A stretch of DNA of 64,000 nt, from the NCBI GenBank assembly GCA_910577205.1, contig CAJTMA010000006.1:19448-83447 (forward strand), given 5' to 3'. Source of the stretch: an uncultured Alphaproteobacteria bacterium (lineage in GTDB: Bacteria; Pseudomonadota; Alphaproteobacteria; RF32; CAG-239). Positions 60,041-64,000 of this stretch are shown here, piece by piece (position 1 is the first letter of the stretch; every line of letters starts with the position of its first letter). The notes beneath the pieces are model-generated. The model was not told the DNA's origin and did not search any database. It was given only the letters and a program-made list of their open reading frames with translations. Made by a program: the position numbers and the translations under genes.

Positions 60041-61552
60041 ATGAATGAAGCAATTAATCAGGTCGGTCTATACTGGCAACCGTTGGGGGGAAATAATATT
60101 GACCAAATCAGCGGGCATTGTTACAGGTATACCGACCTCCAATTAAAAACAAATAAAAAACTGAGCCGGACAACAATTCTTGTTGATTTGGGGAAGTTTG
60201 ACAATCATCAGGCTTTAGGCGTGAGAAATTCCGCAGCCGCAGTTCCGGATATCAGGACTCTGCTGGGCAGCGGCGAAGACACGGCTAAAGCCCTTTTTTT
60301 GACACATTCTCATCCGGATCACCTTAACGGCATCATCCATTATCTTAAAGCAGGGTATCGCCTGCCCGCGCTGTATGCCGGCAAATATACCTTTATGATT
60401 CTTGCCGACCTGTATAAGATTTATCAAATTCCGCGTACCAAACGGCCGCCAGAAATTGAAATTGCTCCCGGTGATAACATCAAAATAGGCAGTTTGCAGA
60501 TTGACGTTATCAGCAGCAGCCACACTTGTTTTGACAGCTTCGGCTTTATTATTAAATCAGCTTCCGGTTCAGTTTATCACAGCGGCGATATGAAGATGGA
60601 TCAATCCACCTATTTTCGAAAGCCGACGGATATTAAACGCCTGCAAGCGTTGTCTGATACTATTGATTATGCGGTTGTTGACTTTTATGGTGTTTATGAC
60701 GACGGTTTTGCCACCAGAGAGGCTGACACATTTAAAAGGCTGACAAAATTACTACAGAACAACAGGCGGCGCAAAATTTTTCTGCCGGTTTATCCGACCC
60801 ATCCGGAAATGTATATTACTGCTTTCTTAGCGGCATTAAAGGTTAAGAAAAACGTTGTATTCTTTGGGAATCCCGACTTTTACAGCTATTTGCACCTCAT
60901 TCAGCAATATGGCATTGATTTTAGCAAGCTGGCAGGAGAACGCATTAAGGTTATTTACAGCCATGAGCCGGAGGAAATTGCTACTCTTAACAACAATTAT
61001 GTGGTTATCGGTACTTATAACCATCTTTCCGCGGCTTTCGAAGCAAATGAGCATAATAGTTTTGGCATAATTACTGCTGCCACATTTTTTAATCCGCTTA
61101 AAGGCCAGCTGAATGCACATAATATTTCTTTTGTCAGCGTGGATGATTATCCTGAACTGCAAGGCTGCGGACATGGATTTTGGCGCGATATAGAGCAATT
61201 GCACCGCATTTTGCCGAAAACCATATTTATTCCGACCCACACCCCAAAATTTGTGATCGATAATGTTCAAAAGCTGGCGGCTTTTTGCGGCATTGAGCTT
61301 ATTGCTCCAACTCCCGCCAATAACGAACTTTGGCGGCTGACAAAAAACGGTTATCGACGCTTGGCCGCTATGCCTGCTAAATGGCTGGCTGTCATTTATG
61401 ATGACGGCAAGGCCTATTTGACAGAAGTTTTTCAAAAAGCAACCTCGGGAAGTGGCTTGTTAAAACGAACCATCAGTAATCGCCGCTGCCTCAGACGTTT
61501 TAAGATGTTTTTACAACAACGCAAAAATCATATTAATAATGGAGAAAAGTAA
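60041..61552 (+). CDS. RNase J-like beta-CASP metallo-hydrolase
   Basis: 503 aa from the ATG at 60041 (a TTG at 60023 is an alternative). Metallo-beta-lactamase motifs: WQPLGGNNIDQISGHCYRY at the start, THSHPDH (His89, His91, Asp93, His94), SSSHTCFDSFGFII and VYHSGDMKMD. A beta-CASP insert (about 240-370) and the end IFIPTHTPKF complete the RNase J layout. RNase J processes RNA with 5'-exonuclease and endonuclease activity. The sequence is far from typical alphaproteobacterial RNase J, so it may be a specialised paralogue. It overlaps the thioesterase start by one base. Confidence 0.8.
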   Translation: MNEAINQVGLYWQPLGGNNIDQISGHCYRYTDLQLKTNKKLSRTTILVDLGKFDNHQALGVRNSAAAVPDIRTLLGSGEDTAKALFLTHSHPDHLNGIIHYLKAGYRLPALYAGKYTFMILADLYKIYQIPRTKRPPEIEIAPGDNIKIGSLQIDVISSSHTCFDSFGFIIKSASGSVYHSGDMKMDQSTYFRKPTDIKRLQALSDTIDYAVVDFYGVYDDGFATREADTFKRLTKLLQNNRRRKIFLPVYPTHPEMYITAFLAALKVKKNVVFFGNPDFYSYLHLIQQYGIDFSKLAGERIKVIYSHEPEEIATLNNNYVVIGTYNHLSAAFEANEHNSFGIITAATFFNPLKGQLNAHNISFVSVDDYPELQGCGHGFWRDIEQLHRILPKTIFIPTHTPKFVIDNVQKLAAFCGIELIAPTPANNELWRLTKNGYRRLAAMPAKWLAVIYDDGKAYLTEVFQKATSGSGLLKRTISNRRCLRRFKMFLQQRKNHINNGEK

Positions 61553-62298
61553 TGGTAATGATTGAAAAATTTATCAGAGGATATCCTATTCGCAGTTATG
61601 AATGCGATAAAAACGGACAACTGCGATTGATTACCTTGCTGAATATTTTTCAGGATGCCGCGGACAGTCATGCTAATGAAATGGGGGTAGGATATGATTT
61701 TTGTCGCAGCAAAGGCTTAGCTTGGGTTGGCTCTAATTACCATATCAAAATCAGCCGTTTGCCCAAGTGGCACGAATCCATTAAAATTATCACCTGGCCA
61801 TGCGAAGAACGGCGGTTAGGCGCTATTCGCGATTTCCGGGTGGAAGATGAACAAGGCAACACGATTATCACCGCGGCCAGTCAATGGATTTTAATAGATT
61901 TTGGCAAAAAACGCCCCGTCAGCCTGAGAGAACATTTGCCGGAATATCAGATTATTTCTGAACGGGCATTGGAAACTTCTTTTGACAAGCTTCCTGATCC
62001 GGTTCAAATTTCAACGCAGGTTACATTTAAAGTCCGTTACGATGATATTGATGTCAACAAACATATCAACAATGCCGTCTATCCGTTATGGGCAACTGAG
62101 GCTGTTGACGATAATTTTCGTTTGTCCCATAGCCCTCAAGAAATTGAAATTGCCTTTAAAAAGGAAGGGCATTATGGAGAAGTGGTTGAAACGCGGACAG
62201 AAATGGATGGCTTGACCTCCCTGCACAGCATCTGCGCGGTTAGCGACGGGCGGGAATTGGCAAGAATCCGCATAAATTGGGCAAATATCGAAAGCTAA
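61552..62298 (+). CDS. Acyl-ACP thioesterase (FatA/FatB-like)
   Basis: 248 aa, two hot-dog folds: first half with RLITLLNIFQDAADSHANEM, second with VRYDDIDVNKHINNAVYP, where Asp, Asn and His form the active site of the PF01643 family. It should release fatty acids from acyl carrier protein. This family is usual in plants, Firmicutes and Bacteroidetes and less so in alphaproteobacteria, suggesting transfer. GGAG seven bases before the ATG at 61552, inside the end of the RNase J-like gene, so expression is coupled. Confidence 0.88.
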   Translation: MVMIEKFIRGYPIRSYECDKNGQLRLITLLNIFQDAADSHANEMGVGYDFCRSKGLAWVGSNYHIKISRLPKWHESIKIITWPCEERRLGAIRDFRVEDEQGNTIITAASQWILIDFGKKRPVSLREHLPEYQIISERALETSFDKLPDPVQISTQVTFKVRYDDIDVNKHINNAVYPLWATEAVDDNFRLSHSPQEIEIAFKKEGHYGEVVETRTEMDGLTSLHSICAVSDGRELARIRINWANIES

Positions 62299-62396
62299 CC
62301 ATAAGCAAGAAAAGCTTATGCCTGTAACAGTGGCCGCCCCGGACTTAGTTGGTTCTTTCTTAAGCTTTTTACTCCGGCGGTATTACGTTCGAACCA

Positions 62397-62426
62397 CAAA
62401 AAAAGGAGCTTTCGCTCCTTTTTTTA
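62397..62426. terminator. Bidirectional terminator
   Basis: AAAAAAAGGAGC tttc GCTCCTTTTTTT between the thioesterase gene and the convergent 141-aa gene. Just before it, GGTATTACGTTCGAACCA looks like a tRNA T-arm with 3' end; this is too short to call. Confidence 0.85.
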
Positions 62427-62849
62427 TCGTTCGTCCTCTTCCGGAATGTATCTATTCGTTAACGTCAGCAGGCGTTCGTAATACCTGATTTCCTTATCAA
62501 GAAATTCTTCTTCCCGTATGGACATCGTTGTCATTCCACCGGCCTTACATGAAAAGATACAATCTTTTAATCCGGCACGCAAATAATAGAGATCTTGAAC
62601 CGTTTGACGCTTTAATAAATCGCAAATGGAGTTATCATCTCCTTTTTTGCCACTGATTTCCTTCTCAAAATTTTTCAGGATTTCCTTCTCTTTTTTGTAA
62701 TCCCGTTCCGGAGGTAAGGTCGTTTGCGGGTAAAGGTATAAGATATAAATCCCGATGAGAACAAGCGGCAATATAATACACCAATTCCATGAACTTCCAA
62801 GGCCACTAATGACAATAATGGCAACTACAGAAAAAAACATTTTTTTCAT
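62424..62849 (-). CDS. Membrane-anchored protein of unknown function
   Basis: 141 aa. Two N-terminal hydrophobic segments (MFFSVVAIIVISGLGSS and CIILPLVLIGIYILYLYP) and a cytoplasmic or periplasmic helical domain with KKEKEILKNFEKEISGKK and EEEFLDKEIRYYERLLTLTN. No family recognised. Single gene with the terminator overlapping its end. Confidence 0.65.
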   Translation of the reverse strand: MKKMFFSVVAIIVISGLGSSWNWCIILPLVLIGIYILYLYPQTTLPPERDYKKEKEILKNFEKEISGKKGDDNSICDLLKRQTVQDLYYLRAGLKDCIFSCKAGGMTTMSIREEEFLDKEIRYYERLLTLTNRYIPEEDER

Positions 62850-62949
62850 TTTTAGATATTTTTTAGTTAGACAATAATTGGTTAATAACTTCTTATCACG
62901 GTCACAATAATAACTTTTAACTTTTTTGTCCAGCTTAATTTATGCGGCC

Positions 62950-63516
62950 TTAAGAGGTTAAATGCTCAAACAAAACTTTACAGCCCAAAGCTATCAGGAT
63001 AATACCCGCCGACAATTCAAGATATTTAGTCGAAAAGCGCTTAAATGCACAGCACAGCTCATACCCCAACAGGGCGCAGACAAAAGTTGTCAAGCCGATA
63101 ATAATCGCGGAGAGCATAATCGGCGTATGCATAAAATAAATCGTCGCACCGGTAACCAAAGCATCAATACTTGTGGCAATTCCAATCATCAACAAAGCCC
63201 GGGCAGTGAGTTTTTTCTCTAGTTTTTGTGATGGCTCTTCCTGATTTTCCAGAGCATCGCCAATTATTTTTACTCCCAGAGCCAGAAAAACAAAAAATGC
63301 CAGCCAATGGTCAATGCTTTCAATATATTTATTAACGCTGCGAGCACCATACCAACCGACAACAGGCATGAAAAATTGAAAAAAACCGGTTGCAGCCCCC
63401 AATTTCAGCCCGTTTTTAATATGATGCGGCTTCAAAACCAAGCCATAGGAAAACGACACAACAAACGCGTCGACAGACAATGCTAATCCTAAAAGAAAAA
63501 TATCAAATAATGTCAT
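62950..63516 (-). CDS. mntP: Manganese efflux pump MntP
   Basis: 188 aa, six membrane segments in two related halves. Conserved LALSVDAFVVSFSYG and GIATSIDALVTGATI each contribute an Asp that takes part in Mn2+ export. GGAGAG before the ATG at 63516. No yybP-ykoY manganese riboswitch signature is seen in the 100 bp upstream. Confidence 0.95.
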   Translation of the reverse strand: MTLFDIFLLGLALSVDAFVVSFSYGLVLKPHHIKNGLKLGAATGFFQFFMPVVGWYGARSVNKYIESIDHWLAFFVFLALGVKIIGDALENQEEPSQKLEKKLTARALLMIGIATSIDALVTGATIYFMHTPIMLSAIIIGLTTFVCALLGYELCCAFKRFSTKYLELSAGIILIALGCKVLFEHLTS

Positions 63517-63724
63517 GTTGCTCTCCTTTGTTTGTGTTTAGCAATAATGTATTTTGCGCATAAGCTCAACATATTATTTATTTGCTGTAACTTTTGTGAA
63601 AAGGAGTGCACGAAAAAGTCGTCACCTCAGAACGATTTTTGCCATATTGTCATATATTCTAACTGAATTATATTTAAGGTATGAAAGATATTCATAAATG
63701 ACTTTAAATTTAGGATTTTTATTA

Positions 63725-63928
63725 ATGTTAGAGGGTGTGGTAAAATGGTACAATATGAAAAAGGGATACGGATTCATACAGTCGGAGGGTGCCGAGAAGG
63801 ATATTTTTATACACGTGACCACTCTGCAAAAATCCGGGTTAAAGAAACTATTGGAAGGACAAGCAGTTACATTTGATGTTGATAATGAAAACGAACGTCC
63901 CGCAGCAATAAATGTTGCTCTAAAATAA
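63725..63928 (+). CDS. Cold-shock-domain protein
   Basis: 67 aa from the ATG at 63725 (AGGA nine bases upstream). RNA-binding motifs KGYGFIQ (RNP1) and DIFIHV (RNP2), starting LEGVVKWYNMKKGYGF. Single-domain CspA-type RNA chaperone. The long AT-rich region upstream (63517-63724) could hold a cold-responsive leader. Followed by a terminator. Confidence 0.95.
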   Translation: MLEGVVKWYNMKKGYGFIQSEGAEKDIFIHVTTLQKSGLKKLLEGQAVTFDVDNENERPAAINVALK

Positions 63929-63941
63929 TCTTGCCAACACG

Positions 63942-63970
63942 AACCTCCCGTCCCATCCGGGAGGTTTTGT
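63942..63970 (+). terminator. Terminator of the cold-shock gene
   Basis: AACCTCCCG tcccatc CGGGAGGTT followed by a short T-run. Confidence 0.8.
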
Positions 63971-64000
63971 GTTATTATAATGCCAGAAAATCACATACAG

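Noticed and set aside
62330..62400. Possible tRNA T-arm remnant before a terminator
   Set aside because: Only about 18 bases match a tRNA end; too little to separate from chance, although it would fit the pattern at the other two tRNA loci.
63517..63700. Manganese riboswitch upstream of mntP
   Set aside because: No yybP-ykoY core sequence is visible in the leader.

Overview
The window looks like a chromosomal segment of a host-associated (probably gut) alphaproteobacterium of moderate GC. The basis is gene content and order: ihfB-lapA-accD, accA-rmuC, yejAB, a SUF-type iron-sulfur operon, yajC-secD-secF, serS and murA. No ribosomal RNA is present, so the lineage is an inference. There is no CRISPR array, integrase, IS transposase or complete prophage. 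Accessory DNA consists of small repeats, tRNA-flanking duplications, orphan genes and broken genes.

Layout. 0-0.6 kb: first copy (A) of a repeated RNA/HTH cassette. 0.6-19.6 kb: housekeeping genes, mostly on the minus strand: a run of MEMO-AMMECR1 fusion, M49-like peptidase, serine dehydratase, membrane protein and lipoprotein; glycogen debranching enzyme; HAD phosphatase; ihfB-lapA-accD; accA-rmuC; a plus-strand hypothetical-yejA-yejB unit; a double HD-domain protein; serS. 19.7-31 kb: accessory region with a LysR remnant, two META-type lipoproteins, tRNA-Thr with duplicated 3' ends and terminators, an AT-rich N-formylglutamate amidohydrolase-like gene, two frameshifted genes, seven tandem 80-bp repeats, a large autotransporter, orphan genes and a LysR regulator. 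31-34.4 kb: an Ala/Lys-rich protein, murA and cassette B. 34.4-45.4 kb: Nudix, comF, GIY-YIG and a long minus-strand cluster sufB-orf52-sufC-sufD-sufS-eamA-sufT-sufE-sucC-sucD. 45.6-50.7 kb: PAS/GGDEF-like protein, LysM-LytM lipoprotein, yajC-secD-secF. 50.7-51.3 kb: cassette C. 51.4-64 kb: gpsA, ybaK, a frameshifted inositol-monophosphatase-like gene, an acetyltransferase, orphan genes, tRNA-Val with repeats, hutG-like, lytic transglycosylase, RNase J-like, acyl-ACP thioesterase, mntP and a cold-shock gene.

Main new observation. A unit of about 0.5 kb occurs three times (near 0.1-0.5, 33.8-34.3 and 50.7-51.2 kb). Each copy has a conserved promoter, an RNA of about 160 nt ending in a Rho-independent terminator, and a co-oriented 81-aa XRE-type HTH gene downstream. 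The RNA has two pairing segments in crossed (pseudoknot) order. One of these helices differs in sequence between the copies, with matching compensatory changes on both strands, and the terminator stem is also replaced by a different but still paired sequence in copy C. This supports a structured RNA: either a free small RNA or an attenuating leader for the regulator.

Second observation. The sucC/sucD homologues at the end of the SUF cluster are full-length, but SucD has Tyr in place of the catalytic phosphohistidine and Gln in place of its partner Glu, and SucC is altered in its glycine-rich loops. They look like a repurposed or inactive succinyl-CoA synthetase.
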